The notes: a model not told the origin generated them from the letters alone. A stretch of DNA of 64,000 nucleotides from Rhizobium sp. FY34 (GCF_005222845.1 NZ_STFZ01000006.1:271973-335972), one strand, 5' to 3'; shown: positions 51,634 to 62,602, counted from the stretch's first letter. Translations and numbers: made by a program.

Positions 51634-52962
51634 CTACCAGAACTTCCAGAAAGGCTTCTTGGCATCATCCGTGCTCGCCGGCTGCACAGCGGCATAGGCC
51701 AGAGGGTTGGGCGCCGGAACCGGAATAGAAGCGGTTGTCGTCGCATTCACCGGCGCCGGTGCGCTGGCCTGCTGCGGCGCGGTTGAAGTGGGTGCCATTG
51801 CCGTCTGCACGGACATGGTCGTGCGAAGCCCCGGTGCTGCACCCTGAACGGGCGTGACACGGTTTTGTTTCACGGCACTGCTGCTCGACGGTGCGGGCGC
51901 GGCTGAGGCCAGTGCAGTGCCGGCCACAGGCTTGGTTTTTGCCATGCGGGCCGCCATCAGGACTTCGAATTCCTGCGGCTCGACCAGCTTGCCGGCTTCC
52001 AGCGATGTGCCGGTCGGTGCATAGGCCAGATCACGGCCCTTGCGCTTGGCGGCAACCACGGCCTTGCGCTCAGCTTCCGTCGGCTCGTACCAGACCTTGC
52101 CATCCAGCTTGTCCAACGCCTTGGCATAGGACATCTGATATTCCTTGTCATAGGAACCGAGAGCCGCCGTCAGCGCCGGCGGCGTCGACATGGGCGGGCA
52201 GGCAGCGCCGGGCTGGAAGGAACCAGTTCCCTGAAGCTGCTGGTTGAACACATATTTGCGTTCGCAGATATTCACCTCGGGTGGACGCTTGGTGACTTCG
52301 AAATTGTCATAGCCAACCTTCAGCATCTTCCAGAAGTCCAGATGCTCGCTGGTGCGGTGGCGCGCCATGTTTTCAGCCGTCATGCGGAAGGGGAAGGCTT
52401 GCAGCTGGACGGTACCCTGACCGCCCTTGAAGGCATCGCGGGCAAAGGCGTAGATTTCCAGAATCTGCTCATCTGTCATCGAATAGCAGCCGGATGACGA
52501 GCAGGCGCCGTGGATCATCAGATTGGAACCGGTGCGGCCATTGGCGGCATCATAACGGTTCGGAAAGCCCGTATTGATCGCGAGATAGTATTTGGAATTG
52601 GGGTTCAAGTGGGCGGGCGTCAGGTTGTAGAAGCCTTCCGGCGCCTGGCGGTCGCCTTCCTTCACCTTGGGGCCGAGTTTGCCTGACCAGGCGCAGATCT
52701 GGTACTGGGCGATCTTGTCGAAGCGGCTATCGGATTTCGCCTTCCAGATCTCCATCACGCCTTCTTCCTTGAAGACGCGGATCATGATGGGCGAATTGCG
52801 CGGCATGTCGCGCTTCTGCATCTCGGTGATGATCCGATCCGGCAGCGGCTGTTCCACCTTGTTCTTGACTGTCGACAGATCGACAGCACTGTCGATCGTA
52901 TCGTTGCAGCCGGCCAGGGCAGTTGCCATCAGGAGCACGTAAGCGATGTTTTTCAAGCGCAT
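51634..52962 (-). CDS. L,D-transpeptidase (YkuD/YafK-like) lipoprotein
   Basis: 442 aa. A lipobox LAGC (Cys19) makes it a lipoprotein. The catalytic domain carries the YkuD motif H151-G-A-C-S-S-S-G-C159. These enzymes make 3-3 cross-links or attach proteins to peptidoglycan. After the domain (to about residue 260) there is a long Ala/Pro/Thr-rich low-complexity C-terminus ending in KKPFWKFW. 3-3 cross-linking is abundant in Rhizobiales, which fits. The tusA-like gene follows directly. Confidence 0.88.
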   Translation of the reverse strand: MRLKNIAYVLLMATALAGCNDTIDSAVDLSTVKNKVEQPLPDRIITEMQKRDMPRNSPIMIRVFKEEGVMEIWKAKSDSRFDKIAQYQICAWSGKLGPKVKEGDRQAPEGFYNLTPAHLNPNSKYYLAINTGFPNRYDAANGRTGSNLMIHGACSSSGCYSMTDEQILEIYAFARDAFKGGQGTVQLQAFPFRMTAENMARHRTSEHLDFWKMLKVGYDNFEVTKRPPEVNICERKYVFNQQLQGTGSFQPGAACPPMSTPPALTAALGSYDKEYQMSYAKALDKLDGKVWYEPTEAERKAVVAAKRKGRDLAYAPTGTSLEAGKLVEPQEFEVLMAARMAKTKPVAGTALASAAPAPSSSSAVKQNRVTPVQGAAPGLRTTMSVQTAMAPTSTAPQQASAPAPVNATTTASIPVPAPNPLAYAAVQPASTDDAKKPFWKFW

Positions 52963-53135
52963 GGGACTCAGATCATGTGGTCGACAAACGGGTGCAGGCT
53001 CACCCTGCTCTTACCGCATTCTGCGGACAATAATAAAGCGGTAAGCTTTACATTATCCTAACCGAACGTGCCGGCTATGCCAGCACAATTGTGTGATCGG
53101 GTGGCGGTAAGCCCCGCCGCCCGGTCTTCAGGCTC

Positions 53136-54089
53136 TCAGAGATTGCGGCCGATTGCCAGGAATTTCTGACGGCGGGCCTTGCGGACCTCGTCGCCGGACA
53201 TCTGGCCGAGTTCGGCAAGCGTGCTTTCCAGCAAGGCGCCGGCGGCGTCGATGACGATATCCGGGTCGCGATGCGCGCCGCCCAGCGGTTCAGGAATGAT
53301 GTCGTCAATGACGCCCAGTCCCTTCAGGTCCTCGGCTGTGATCTTCATATTGGTGGCGGCTTCGCGTGCGCGCGTCGAATCGCGCCACAGGATGGAAGCG
53401 GCACCTTCCGGCGAAATCACCGAATAGACCGAGTGCTCCAGCATGAAGACCTTGTTGCCGGTGGCAATGGCGATGGCGCCGCCGGAACCGCCTTCGCCGA
53501 TGACGATGGAGACCATCGGCACATGCAGGGAAAGGCACATTTCGGTGGAGCGGGCGATTGCTTCCGCCTGGCCGCGTTCCTCGGCACCAACGCCCGGATA
53601 GGCGCCGGCCGTATCGACGAGCGTGATCACGGGAAGGCTGAAGCGCTCGGCCATTTCCATAACGCGGATCGCCTTGCGATAGCCTTCGGGGCGCGGGCTG
53701 CCGAAATTGTGCTTGATGCGCGACTTGGTGTCATGGCCCTTTTCCTGGCCAATGATCGCCACCGGCTGGCCACGGAAGCGGCCAAGGCCTGCCTGGATCG
53801 CGGCGTCTTCGCCAAACGAGCGGTCGCCGGCCAATGGCGTGAATTCGGTAAAGAGGCGCTTGGCGTAGTCGACGAAATGCGGTCGCTGCGGGTGGCGCGC
53901 GACCTGCGTCTTCTGCCAGGCGGTCAGCTTGGAATAGATGTCCTGCATCGCCTCGCGAACACGGACTTCCAGGCGCTGGATCTCGTCCGAGGTGTCAATG
54001 CTCTCATCTTCCGCCGCGAGCTTCTTCAACTCGTGGATTTTGCCTTCCAGGTCGGAGATGGGCTTTTCGAAGTCGAGATAAGTCTGCAT
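53136..54089 (-). CDS. accA: acetyl-CoA carboxylase carboxyltransferase subunit alpha
   Basis: 317 aa, standard length. It acts with AccD to move carboxyl from biotin-BCCP to acetyl-CoA in fatty acid synthesis. Family text is intact: [18 protein letters not shown] at the start, [16 protein letters not shown], and the oxyanion region [38 protein letters not shown]. It is transcribed downstream of xerD with a 51-bp gap. Confidence 0.97.
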   Translation of the reverse strand: MQTYLDFEKPISDLEGKIHELKKLAAEDESIDTSDEIQRLEVRVREAMQDIYSKLTAWQKTQVARHPQRPHFVDYAKRLFTEFTPLAGDRSFGEDAAIQAGLGRFRGQPVAIIGQEKGHDTKSRIKHNFGSPRPEGYRKAIRVMEMAERFSLPVITLVDTAGAYPGVGAEERGQAEAIARSTEMCLSLHVPMVSIVIGEGGSGGAIAIATGNKVFMLEHSVYSVISPEGAASILWRDSTRAREAATNMKITAEDLKGLGVIDDIIPEPLGGAHRDPDIVIDAAGALLESTLAELGQMSGDEVRKARRQKFLAIGRNL

Positions 54090-54140
54090 GAGCTCCGTTT
54101 TCCGATCGTGTTGGCGGTCCTGCCGCCCTCCGCCCGGGCT

Positions 54141-55103
54141 CTAATCAGGGTTTTTGGCGCTTTTTGCAAGAGGGTGATGCATTTCCACCACTTCTCTCAG
54201 GCGTTCTTCCAGAACATGCGTATAGATTTGTGTCGTTGAAATGTCCGAATGGCCCAGCAATTCCTGCACAACACGCAGATCCGCGCCATTTTGCAAGAGG
54301 TGGCTGGCAAAGGCATGCCGCAGCACATGCGGGGAAATTGCGGCGACGCGAATGCCGGCACGGGCGGCTAGATCCTTCAGGTCGCGGGCAAAGACCTGGC
54401 GCGGCAGGTGGCCTTCCTTGGATATGGAGGGAAACAGCCAGGGACTGTCGGCATGGCGATCGGTCTCGCCGGCGCTCGCCCGCGCCCTGCCATAGGCAGC
54501 AAGGGCTGCAATGGCGCTGCGCGACAGGGGCACCAGCCTTTCCTTGTTGCCCTTGCCGCGGATCATCAGGAAACGGCCCTCATGATCGAGAACCTTCACG
54601 GGCAGGCAGACGAGTTCGCTCACGCGCATGCCCGTTGCATAGAGCAGTTCCAGCAGAGCCAGCATGCGCAGCCGGGCGATGCGGCCGGGCTCCTCGCTTG
54701 CGGCCTCTTCCACCGCGCGCGCCAGAAGCTTGCTGACATCCGCCTCGCTCAGCACTTTGGGAAGCGAGCGCGCCTTCTTCGGGGCATCGAGGATCGAGGT
54801 CGGATCGTCGGTGCGCAGGGTCTCTGCATAGAGGAACTTATAGAACTGGCGCATGGCCGAAAGATGCCGCGCCTGCGAGGAGGCGGCAAAGCCCTGGGCT
54901 GCCAGATGGCCGAGATAGCCGGATAGATCTGCGGTGGTTGCCGCAATCAGGCTGATTTTCCGGCGTGTCAGGTAATCGCGCAGGTTCACAAGGTCGCGCT
55001 GGTAGGATTCAAGCGTGTTGGCGGCTGCCCCACGCTCGGCGCTCATCATTTCCAGAAAGGCTTCCACATGGGCGCCGGATAGATCGGTCAATTCATGCCT
55101 CAC
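54141..55103 (-). CDS. xerD: XerD tyrosine recombinase
   Basis: 320 aa. It resolves chromosome dimers at dif with XerC. An N-terminal SAM-like core-binding domain (about 1-105) is followed by the catalytic domain with Arg160 (TGMRVSEL), His259-x-x-Arg262 (HVLRHAF), His285 (LGHSD) and the nucleophile Tyr294 (TQIYTHV). Chromosomal context (accA, aroK) marks it as the housekeeping enzyme and not an element integrase. Its ATG overlaps the stop of the small membrane-protein gene upstream. Confidence 0.94.
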   Translation of the reverse strand: MRHELTDLSGAHVEAFLEMMSAERGAAANTLESYQRDLVNLRDYLTRRKISLIAATTADLSGYLGHLAAQGFAASSQARHLSAMRQFYKFLYAETLRTDDPTSILDAPKKARSLPKVLSEADVSKLLARAVEEAASEEPGRIARLRMLALLELLYATGMRVSELVCLPVKVLDHEGRFLMIRGKGNKERLVPLSRSAIAALAAYGRARASAGETDRHADSPWLFPSISKEGHLPRQVFARDLKDLAARAGIRVAAISPHVLRHAFASHLLQNGADLRVVQELLGHSDISTTQIYTHVLEERLREVVEMHHPLAKSAKNPD

Positions 55104-55252
55104 GGCTGGGGTGGGTTAAGACGCTCGGAGGGCAACCGAACGGTGATCTCGCGTGCGCTCGGCTCGACCAGGAAGACAAGCGCGACCATGCCGCCATAAA
55201 CTGTGCCGCCAAGGATGCCCAGAACGAGAAGAAAACGGAAAAGAGTAGGCAT
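55100..55252 (-). CDS. small single-pass membrane protein upstream of xerD
   Basis: 50 aa, GGGAG 6 nt before the ATG. One hydrophobic helix (about residues 4-30, [26 protein letters not shown]) is followed by a charged tail with [12 protein letters not shown]. The stop overlaps the xerD start by ATGA, so it is cotranscribed and translationally coupled. The GxxG-rich helix and the coupling argue that it is real. The function is unknown. Confidence 0.7.
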   Translation of the reverse strand: MPTLFRFLLVLGILGGTVYGGMVALVFLVEPSAREITVRLPSERLNPPQP

Positions 55253-55414
55253 TGAGGCTCCCGAAGGTTCAGCTACCCTTATGAGGAATGCGAAAGACAA
55301 GCGCAAGAACCGCCGATTGCTCAAGCTTTCACGTCTCTCCTGGCTTGACGCTCCCGTGGCATTTGTCGATAGGGTGCGGGAAAAGGACTGCGAGAGGACA
55401 GTTTGGAACTCACC

Positions 55415-56011
55415 ATGCCCGATCTTGTCAAACCTCCGACGGCAAGCCTGTCGCTCGCCGACCGGGCCCGTGCCGGCCTTGGCCATCGCAACCTGATTTT
55501 TGTCGGCCTGATGGGGGCCGGGAAGTCGGCGATCGGACGGCTGGTCGCGCAGCATCTGTCCTTGCCGTTTGTCGATACGGATGCGGAAATCGAACGGGTT
55601 TCGCGCATGACCATTCCCGAACTGTTTGCCACCTATGGCGAAGCCGAGTTTCGCGCGCTTGAAACCCGCGTCATCGAGCGCCTGCTCGGCGGCGGCCCTC
55701 GGGTGGTCTCGACCGGCGGCGGCGCTTTCATCAATGAGCGTACGCGCGTCGCCATCAAGGGCGGTGGTGTATCGCTCTGGCTGAAGGCGGAACTGGACAT
55801 TCTCTGGGAGCGGGTCAACAAGCGGGACAACCGGCCGCTGTTGAAGACCGAGAACCCGAAGCAGACGCTGGAAAACCTGATGAACCAGCGCTACCCGATC
55901 TATGCTGAAGCCGACATGACCGTCCAATCCCGAGACGTTCGCAAGGAAACCATGGCGAATGATGTACTTGTTGCCATCGCCGCTTTGGCTGAGGAAGGCA
56001 AGACCCCATGA
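55415..56011 (+). CDS. aroK: shikimate kinase
   Basis: 198 aa. It phosphorylates shikimate with ATP in aromatic amino acid synthesis. The P-loop GLMGAGKS is at residues 31-38, the shikimate-binding DTDAEIE near 53, and the STGGGAF loop near 96; the lid region RDNRPLL follows. The ATG at 55415 is preferred to a TTG at 55403. It overlaps aroB by 4 nt (ATGA) and is divergent from the small membrane-protein/xerD operon. Confidence 0.96.
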   Translation: MPDLVKPPTASLSLADRARAGLGHRNLIFVGLMGAGKSAIGRLVAQHLSLPFVDTDAEIERVSRMTIPELFATYGEAEFRALETRVIERLLGGGPRVVSTGGGAFINERTRVAIKGGGVSLWLKAELDILWERVNKRDNRPLLKTENPKQTLENLMNQRYPIYAEADMTVQSRDVRKETMANDVLVAIAALAEEGKTP

Positions 56012-57141
56012 CCATCGATGCATCCCGCAATACCGAACGCCTGGTTCATGTTCCGCTTGGCGAGCGCGCCTATGACATTCTCATCGGGCCGGATCTAATC
56101 ACCCATGCTGGCGGCGAGATCACCGCGCGGCTGAAGGGCCGGCGGGCGGCCATCGTGACGGACGAGCATGTGGCGCCGCTCTATCTGGAAGCGCTGATGG
56201 ACAGCCTGCAGACGGATGGCATCGAAGCCGTGTCGCTGACCCTGCCCGCTGGCGAAAAGACCAAGAGCCTGGAGCCGCTGGCGGCCGTCTGCGACATGGC
56301 GCTTTCGGCGCGTATTGAGCGCAATGACTGTATTATCGCGCTGGGTGGCGGCGTGATCGGCGATCTGGCCGGCTTTGCCGCCGGCATTGTCCGGCGCGGG
56401 GTGCGCTTCGTGCAGATCCCCACGACGCTTCTGTCGCAGGTGGACAGTTCCGTAGGTGGCAAGACAGGCATCAACAGCCGCCACGGCAAGAACCTGCTCG
56501 GCGTGTTTCATCAGCCGGATCTCGTCTTATCGGATACCGGCGCACTCGATACGTTGAGCGAACGCGAGTTTCGCGCCGGCTATGCAGAAGTTGCCAAATA
56601 TGGGTTGATCGACAAGCCGGACTTCTTCGACTGGTTGGAGAAGAACTGGCGCGAGGTGTTTGCGGGTGGTGCCGCGCGCGCCGAAGCGATTGCCACCAGT
56701 TGCCAGGCCAAGGCCGATGTGGTGGTGGAAGACGAGCGTGAAAACGGCCGTCGCGCCCTTCTCAATCTCGGCCATACCTTCGGCCATGCGCTGGAAGCCG
56801 CCACCCAGTATGACAGCCGCCGGCTGGTACATGGGGAAGGCGTGTCCATCGGCATGGTCATGGCCCATCGTTTTTCCGCTCGCATGAACCTTGCAAGCCC
56901 GGATGATGCGCGGCGTGTGGAAGCACATCTGAAGGCGGTTGGCCTGCCAACCGAAGTGTCCGACATACCTGGAGAGCTTCCTTCGACGGAACTCCTCATG
57001 GATGCGATTGCCCAGGACAAGAAAGTGAAGAGCGGCAAGCTGACCTTCATTTTGACCCGTGGCATTGGCCAGTCCTTCGTGGCCGATGATGTGCCGACTT
57101 CCGAAGTGAAGACCTTCCTTGATGAAGCACTGATGAGGTGA
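56008..57141 (+). CDS. aroB: 3-dehydroquinate synthase
   Basis: 377 aa. It closes DAHP to 3-dehydroquinate with NAD and a divalent metal. NAD-binding text GGGVIGDLAGFAAGIVRRGVRF and TTLLSQVDSSVGGKTGIN, and the metal ligands in EVAKYGLI, NLGHTFGHALE and HGEGVSIGM are intact. It is coupled to aroK by ATGA at its start and to the CorC gene by GTGA at its end. Confidence 0.97.
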   Translation: MTIDASRNTERLVHVPLGERAYDILIGPDLITHAGGEITARLKGRRAAIVTDEHVAPLYLEALMDSLQTDGIEAVSLTLPAGEKTKSLEPLAAVCDMALSARIERNDCIIALGGGVIGDLAGFAAGIVRRGVRFVQIPTTLLSQVDSSVGGKTGINSRHGKNLLGVFHQPDLVLSDTGALDTLSEREFRAGYAEVAKYGLIDKPDFFDWLEKNWREVFAGGAARAEAIATSCQAKADVVVEDERENGRRALLNLGHTFGHALEAATQYDSRRLVHGEGVSIGMVMAHRFSARMNLASPDDARRVEAHLKAVGLPTEVSDIPGELPSTELLMDAIAQDKKVKSGKLTFILTRGIGQSFVADDVPTSEVKTFLDEALMR

Positions 57142-58445
57142 GCTTGCCGGATTTATGGATCTTCCTCTCCGATTACTGGCTGACGCTGGTCTCGATCCTG
57201 CTGCTGATCATTCTGTCAGCCTTCTTTTCCGGTTCGGAAACGGCGCTGACGGCTGCTTCGCGGGCGCGCATGCACACACTGGAAAGCAATGGAGATGCGC
57301 GGGCGGGGCTGGTGAGCCAGCTGATCGAGCGGCGGGATCGGCTGATCGGCGCGCTTCTGATCGGCAACAATCTGGTCAATATTCTGGCCTCGTCGCTGAC
57401 GACGAGCCTCTTCCTCGGCCTGTTCGGTCAGACGGGCGTGGCGGTCGCAACGATCGTCATGACTGTTCTGCTCGTGGTGTTTTCCGAAGTTCTGCCGAAG
57501 AGCTGGGCGATTTCGGCGCCGGACCGGTTTGCGATGTTCGTGGCGCCGCTGGTGCGGATCTATGTGGCCATAGCCGGGCCGTTGTCGAGCGGCGTCAACG
57601 CCATGGTGCGCTTTCTGCTGTCGCTATTCGGCATCAACCTGTCGGCGGGCACCTCGATGCTGACGGCGCATGAGGAACTGCGCGGCGCACTTGACCTTTT
57701 GCATCGGGAAGGTTCCTTCATCAAGGCTGACCGCGACCGGCTAGGCGGGCTTCTCGATCTGGAGGAGTTGGAAGTATCCGACGTGATGAAGCACCGCACG
57801 GTGATGCGGGCGATCAATGCCGACGATCCGCCGGAAGTGGTGGTGCGCGCGGTGCTGGAAAGCCCGTTTACCCGTATGCCGCTTTGGCGCATATCGACGG
57901 AAAACATCATCGGCATCGTGCATGCCAAGGATCTTTTGCGGGCGCTCGCCGAACCGGACATGGAGCCGCGTGATCTCGATATTTCCAAGATCGCCCAAAA
58001 ACCCTGGTTCGTGCCCGATACGACAAGCCTCAAGGATCAGTTGAACGCCTTCCTGCGGCGCAAGATGCATTTTGCCGTTGTCGTCGACGAATATGGCGAG
58101 GTGCAGGGTATCGTGACGCTTGAGGATATTCTGGAGGAAATTGTTGGCGATATTGCCGATGAGCACGATCTGGAAATCCAGGGTGTGCGCCAAGAGGCCG
58201 ATGGCTCGATCGTTGTCGATGGGTCGGTGCCGATTCGCGACCTCAACCGTGCGCTGGATTGGAACCTGCCGGATGAGGAGGCGACAACCATTGCCGGCCT
58301 GGTCATCCACGAATCAAAACTGATCCCCGATGAACGGCAGAGCTTCACCTTCCATGGCAAGCGCTTCACGGTGATGAAGCGGGAGCGCAACCGCATCACC
58401 AAGCTGCGCATCCGCCCGGCCGAAGACCTGCCGCCGAAAGCCTGA
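57138..58445 (+). CDS. CNNM/CorC-type hemolysin family transporter protein
   Basis: 435 aa. Domains in order: DUF21/CNNM membrane domain (about 1-185, with FFSGSETALTAASRARM), two CBS domains (about 205-330, ending FAVVVDEYGEVQGIVTLEDILEEIVG) and a CorC_HlyC C-terminal domain. Family members handle Mg2+/Co2+ efflux or resistance; hemolysis is a historical label. The GTG start overlaps the aroB stop, placing it in the aroKB operon, an arrangement common in Rhizobiaceae. Confidence 0.92.
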   Translation: MSLPDLWIFLSDYWLTLVSILLLIILSAFFSGSETALTAASRARMHTLESNGDARAGLVSQLIERRDRLIGALLIGNNLVNILASSLTTSLFLGLFGQTGVAVATIVMTVLLVVFSEVLPKSWAISAPDRFAMFVAPLVRIYVAIAGPLSSGVNAMVRFLLSLFGINLSAGTSMLTAHEELRGALDLLHREGSFIKADRDRLGGLLDLEELEVSDVMKHRTVMRAINADDPPEVVVRAVLESPFTRMPLWRISTENIIGIVHAKDLLRALAEPDMEPRDLDISKIAQKPWFVPDTTSLKDQLNAFLRRKMHFAVVVDEYGEVQGIVTLEDILEEIVGDIADEHDLEIQGVRQEADGSIVVDGSVPIRDLNRALDWNLPDEEATTIAGLVIHESKLIPDERQSFTFHGKRFTVMKRERNRITKLRIRPAEDLPPKA

Positions 58446-58462
58446 CGGGCCTTTCTGACTTC

Positions 58463-58744
58463 CTACCAGCGCGTCGTTTCGCCCGGCGCTGCTGCTTCCA
58501 CCGCAAGCGCATGCAGGCCGGCATCCAGTTCCGGCTTCAAGAGGTCGTTGACGGTCCGATGCCGCTGCAACCGCGTCATGCCGGAGAAGCACTCTGCCAC
58601 GAGCCGCACCCGCATATGCGTTTCGCCGGTGCCGGTAATATCCGGCTGATGGCCGGCATGGTGATGGCTTTCGTCGATCACCTCCAGCCGCTGTGGAGAC
58701 AGGTGCTGCTGCAATGTTGCTTCGATACGGGAACGGACAGACAT
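58463..58744 (-). CDS. bolA: BolA-family protein
   Basis: 93 aa, AGGAG before the ATG. The BolA motif DESHHHAGH (residues about 38-46) and the F-x-G/x-R-H-x-x-V-N stretch (CFSGMTRLQRHRTVNDLL) are present. BolA proteins bind Fe-S clusters with monothiol glutaredoxins and act in iron homeostasis or as DNA-binding regulators. It is convergent with the CorC gene and divergent from the J-domain gene. Confidence 0.92.
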   Translation of the reverse strand: MSVRSRIEATLQQHLSPQRLEVIDESHHHAGHQPDITGTGETHMRVRLVAECFSGMTRLQRHRTVNDLLKPELDAGLHALAVEAAAPGETTRW

Positions 58745-58916
58745 GGCTTGCTCCTGGAGGCTGGTGGTTCTAGCCCGAGATTTCATCCGAGAACGTTCCG
58801 CGAACGGGGATCAGATGTCAAATTCATTGCGCTGGCAAAGGGCGTCCCATCAACCAGCAACAAACCGCTTTGTCAATTCTTGCCCTGCCCTTCGCTGCAC
58901 CCCATAATGGTGACAC

Positions 58917-59543
58917 ATGAAATTGGATTCCAAATACTTCGACCGTATCCGGACGCGCCGGAAAAGAGAGCAGGACCCGGTTGCCGAAGCACCGACCTGT
59001 ACCTGGGACGGCTGTGACAAGCCGGGTGCCCATCGCGCACCCGTGGGTCGCAATGCCGAAGGCCAGTTCTTCCTGTTCTGTTTCGAGCACGTGAAGGAAT
59101 ACAACAAGGGCTACAATTATTTTTCCGGCCTCTCGGACGGCGAGATCGCGCGCTACCAGAAGGAAGCCATTACCGGCCATCGTCCCACCTGGACGGTGGG
59201 CGTCAACAAGGCTGCCAAGCATGCGCCTTTGCATGCGACAACGCGTTCCGGTTCCGCCGGCAGCTTCCATCATGTGAAGGATCCTTTCGGTTTTGTGCGT
59301 AGCGGTGAAGCGGGGGCGCGGGCGGCGCAGCCGGTTGTGCGCAAGCTGAAGACCCTGGAAGCCAAGGCTTTCGATACGATGGGGCTGACGGCCGGTGCCA
59401 CGGCGCCGGAAATCAAGACCCGCTACAAGGAACTGGTGAAGAAGCATCATCCGGATGCCAATGGCGGCGATCGCGGTTCGGAAGAACGTTTTCGCGCTGT
59501 CATCCAAGCCTACCAATTGTTAAAGCAGGCTGGTTTCTGCTAA
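58917..59543 (+). CDS. J-domain (DnaJ-like) protein
   Basis: 208 aa. The C-terminal J domain covers about residues 150-205 with the HPD motif at 178-180 (VKKHHPDANGGD), which stimulates an Hsp70 partner. The N-terminal 60 residues carry a CTWDGCDKPGAHRAP segment and a further Cys, a possible metal site. This two-part form is conserved next to cobS in rhizobia. The client is unknown. Confidence 0.88.
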   Translation: MKLDSKYFDRIRTRRKREQDPVAEAPTCTWDGCDKPGAHRAPVGRNAEGQFFLFCFEHVKEYNKGYNYFSGLSDGEIARYQKEAITGHRPTWTVGVNKAAKHAPLHATTRSGSAGSFHHVKDPFGFVRSGEAGARAAQPVVRKLKTLEAKAFDTMGLTAGATAPEIKTRYKELVKKHHPDANGGDRGSEERFRAVIQAYQLLKQAGFC

Positions 59544-59672
59544 GTCGTTCTGGGGCCTGTTCAGTATCCGGATTTGCGTCGCATATTCAGTGAATCCTGA
59601 TAGTCAACAGACCCTAAGTGCATGGCAGCAAGGATTGCAGCCGGACCGGAGAAGGTGCGGCGTGGAGTGGTG

Positions 59673-60665
59673 ATGAGCAAAATCGATCTTGATATTACAA
59701 ACCTCCCGGACACGACTGTTTCTGTTCGGGATGTCTTCGGCATTGATTCGGACCTGCGGGTCCCGGCCTATAGCAACGGCGACCCCTATGTGCCCGAGCT
59801 GGACCCCGATTATCTTTTCGACCGTGATACGACGCTGGCTATCCTTGCCGGCTTCGCCCACAATCGTCGCGTGATGGTCTCCGGCTTCCACGGAACCGGC
59901 AAGTCGACCCATATCGAGCAGGTCGCCGCGCGCCTCAACTGGCCCTGCGTGCGTATCAATCTCGACAGCCATGTCAGCCGTATCGATCTCGTCGGCAAGG
60001 ACGCGATCGTGCTGAAGGATGGCAAGCAGATCACCGAGTTCAAGGACGGTATCCTTCCCTGGGCCTATCAGCACAATGTGGCGCTGGTCTTCGACGAATA
60101 TGATGCCGGCCGTCCGGACGTAATGTTCGTCATCCAGCGCGTGCTGGAATCGTCCGGTCGCCTGACGCTGCTCGACCAGAGCAGGGTAATCCGTCCTCAC
60201 CCGGCATTCCGCCTGTTTGCCACCGCAAACACGGTGGGTCTGGGCGATACGACCGGCCTCTATCACGGCACGCAGCAGATCAACCAGGCGCAGATGGACC
60301 GCTGGTCCATCGTCACCACGCTCAACTATCTGCCGCACCAGAAGGAAGTCGATATCGTTGCCGCTAAGGTGAAGAGCTTCGGCAAGACGGCGGAAGGTCG
60401 CGAAACCGTATCCAAGATGGTGCGCGTTGCCGACATGACGCGTTCGGCCTTCGTCAATGGCGATCTGTCGACCGTGATGAGCCCGCGTACCGTGATCACC
60501 TGGGCGGAAAATGCCGAAATCTTCGGCGATGTGGCCTTCTCGTTCCGCATCACCTTCCTCAACAAGTGCGACGAACTGGAGCGCACGCTGGTGGCCGAAC
60601 AGTACCAGCGCGCCTTTGGCGTGGAGTTGAAGGAAAGTGCTGCGAACATGGTTCTCGGCGCTTGA
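59673..60665 (+). CDS. cobS: cobaltochelatase subunit CobS
   Basis: 330 aa AAA+ subunit of the aerobic cobaltochelatase (CobNST), which inserts Co2+ into hydrogenobyrinate diamide. Walker A GFHGTGKS is at 71-78; Walker [12 protein letters not shown] follows at about 145-155; text such as [32 protein letters not shown] is characteristic of CobS. GGAG lies upstream of the ATG at 59673. The gene pair cobS-cobT is standard; cobN is not in view. Confidence 0.96.
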   Translation: MSKIDLDITNLPDTTVSVRDVFGIDSDLRVPAYSNGDPYVPELDPDYLFDRDTTLAILAGFAHNRRVMVSGFHGTGKSTHIEQVAARLNWPCVRINLDSHVSRIDLVGKDAIVLKDGKQITEFKDGILPWAYQHNVALVFDEYDAGRPDVMFVIQRVLESSGRLTLLDQSRVIRPHPAFRLFATANTVGLGDTTGLYHGTQQINQAQMDRWSIVTTLNYLPHQKEVDIVAAKVKSFGKTAEGRETVSKMVRVADMTRSAFVNGDLSTVMSPRTVITWAENAEIFGDVAFSFRITFLNKCDELERTLVAEQYQRAFGVELKESAANMVLGA

Positions 60666-60697
60666 GGCAGTAGGGCAGACTGACAAGGTAGAGGCAC

Positions 60698-62596
60698 ATG
60701 GCAGGCCGCGGCGACAACACCAAGGCGAAGGCAGGCGGACCGGTGGATACCGAGCCGCTGCGCCGGGCAATCACCGGATGCGTGCGCTCGATTGCCGGCA
60801 GCGGCGAGGTGGAGGTTTCCTTCGCCAACGAGCGGCCGGGCATGGCAGGCGAACGCATTCGCCTGCCGGAAATCTCCAAGCGGCCGACCGCCCATGAACT
60901 TGCCGTGACCCGTGGTCTAGGCGATTCCATGGCGCTTCGCCTTGCCTGCCACGATACCACTGTGCATGCGACGATGGCGCCGCAGGGCACGGATGCCCGC
61001 GCGGTGTTTGATGCGGTGGAGCAGGCGCGCGTCGAATCGCTCGGCTCGCTGCGCATGGCAGGCGTTGCCAGCAATATTTCCAGCATGAATGCCGAAAAAT
61101 ATTCCAAGGCGAATTTTTCCGGCGTCGAGCGCCAGGAAGATGCGCCGCTCGGCGAGGCCATGGCCATGCTGGTGCGCGAAAAGCTGACGGGCGTAAAGCC
61201 GCCGGCCAGTGCCGGAAAGGTGCTGGATCTCTGGCGCCCGTTCATCGAGGAAAAGACCGGCACCGAACTTCAAAACCTCAAATCCGTGATGGAAGACCAG
61301 CAGGCTTTTGGCCGGCTGGTGCGCCACATGCTCTCCTCCATGCAGATGGCGGAGGATTATGGTGACGACGAGAGCCAGACGGAGGAGATGGAGAACGAGA
61401 ACGACGAGGAGCAGCCGCGCAGCAACGAGACCGAGAATGACGAGGTCGAGGAGGATGCGGGCTCTGATGCGGCGCCGGCCGAAGAGAGCCGTGCTGCCGA
61501 AGAACAGCTTGAAGACGGCGAAATGGATGGCGCCGAAATCTCCGACGACGATATGTCGGATGAGGATGACGACCAGTCCGAAACGCCCGGCGAGACGCGC
61601 CGCCCCAACAGTCCTTTCGACGATTTCAACGAGAAGGTGGATTATCACATCTTCACGGAAGCCTTTGACGAGGAGATTTCTGCAGAAGAACTGTGCGACG
61701 AAGCCGAACTCGATCGCTTGCGCGCCTTTCTCGACAAGCAGCTGTCGCATCTTCAGGGTGCCGTCGGCCGGCTGGCAAACCGCTTGCAGCGCCGCCTCAT
61801 GGCACAGCAGAACCGCTCCTGGGATTTCGACCTTGAAGAGGGCTATCTCGACCCGGCCCGGCTTGTGCGGCTGATCATCGATCCGATGCAGCCTTTGTCG
61901 TTCAAGCGCGAGCGCGATACGAAATTCCGCGATACGGTCGTGTCTCTGGTCATCGACAATTCCGGCTCGATGCGCGGACGGCCGATCACGGTTGCGGCAA
62001 CCTGTGCCGATATTCTGGCCCGCACGCTGGAGCGCTGTGGCGTGAAGGTGGAAATCCTTGGCTTTACCACCAAGGCCTGGAAGGGTGGCCAGAGCCGCGA
62101 GCAATGGCTGGCGGGTGGCAAGCCGCCGACGCCCGGTCGCCTGAATGACCTGCGCCATATCGTCTACAAGTCTGCCGATGCGCCTTGGCGCCGGTCGCGC
62201 CGCAATCTCGGCCTGATGATGCGCGAAGGCCTGCTGAAGGAAAACATCGACGGCGAGGCGCTGATGTGGGCGCATAACCGGCTGATCGGTCGTCCAGAAC
62301 AGCGCAAGATCATGATGATGATCTCCGATGGCGCGCCGGTCGATGATTCGACGCTTTCGGTCAATCCCGGCAATTATCTGGAGCGCCATCTGCGTGCGGT
62401 GATCGACCAGATTGAGAACCGCTCGTCGGTCGAGCTTCTGGCAATCGGCATCGGGCATGACGTGACGCGTTACTATAAGCGTGCCGTGACCATTGTCGAT
62501 GCCGATGAGCTGGCGGGCGCGATGACGGAACAGCTGGCCTCGCTCTTTGATGAAAATGCCGCAGGCTCTGGCCGCGGTCGGCGGCGGGCGGGCTGA
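60698..62596 (+). CDS. cobT: cobaltochelatase subunit CobT
   Basis: 632 aa. An N-terminal domain is followed by a very acidic linker (about residues 220-305, rich in Glu/Asp). The C-terminal VWA domain has the MIDAS start DNSGSM near residue 420. CobT assembles with CobS into the ATP-driven complex that powers CobN. It follows cobS by 32 nt. The product serves cobalamin, the cofactor of the methylmalonyl-CoA mutase encoded earlier in this window. A 513-codon antisense ORF is a shadow. Confidence 0.95.
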   Translation: MAGRGDNTKAKAGGPVDTEPLRRAITGCVRSIAGSGEVEVSFANERPGMAGERIRLPEISKRPTAHELAVTRGLGDSMALRLACHDTTVHATMAPQGTDARAVFDAVEQARVESLGSLRMAGVASNISSMNAEKYSKANFSGVERQEDAPLGEAMAMLVREKLTGVKPPASAGKVLDLWRPFIEEKTGTELQNLKSVMEDQQAFGRLVRHMLSSMQMAEDYGDDESQTEEMENENDEEQPRSNETENDEVEEDAGSDAAPAEESRAAEEQLEDGEMDGAEISDDDMSDEDDDQSETPGETRRPNSPFDDFNEKVDYHIFTEAFDEEISAEELCDEAELDRLRAFLDKQLSHLQGAVGRLANRLQRRLMAQQNRSWDFDLEEGYLDPARLVRLIIDPMQPLSFKRERDTKFRDTVVSLVIDNSGSMRGRPITVAATCADILARTLERCGVKVEILGFTTKAWKGGQSREQWLAGGKPPTPGRLNDLRHIVYKSADAPWRRSRRNLGLMMREGLLKENIDGEALMWAHNRLIGRPEQRKIMMMISDGAPVDDSTLSVNPGNYLERHLRAVIDQIENRSSVELLAIGIGHDVTRYYKRAVTIVDADELAGAMTEQLASLFDENAAGSGRGRRRAG

Positions 62597-62602
62597 TATC
62601 TC

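Noticed and set aside
53095..53126. terminator for accA or promoter hairpin
   Set aside because: A 13-bp stem exists only in the plus-strand RNA (with G-U pairs), while both neighbours are on the minus strand, and no T-run follows.
60917..62458. 513-codon minus-strand ORF across cobT
   Set aside because: Antisense shadow; cobT domains are clear on the plus strand.
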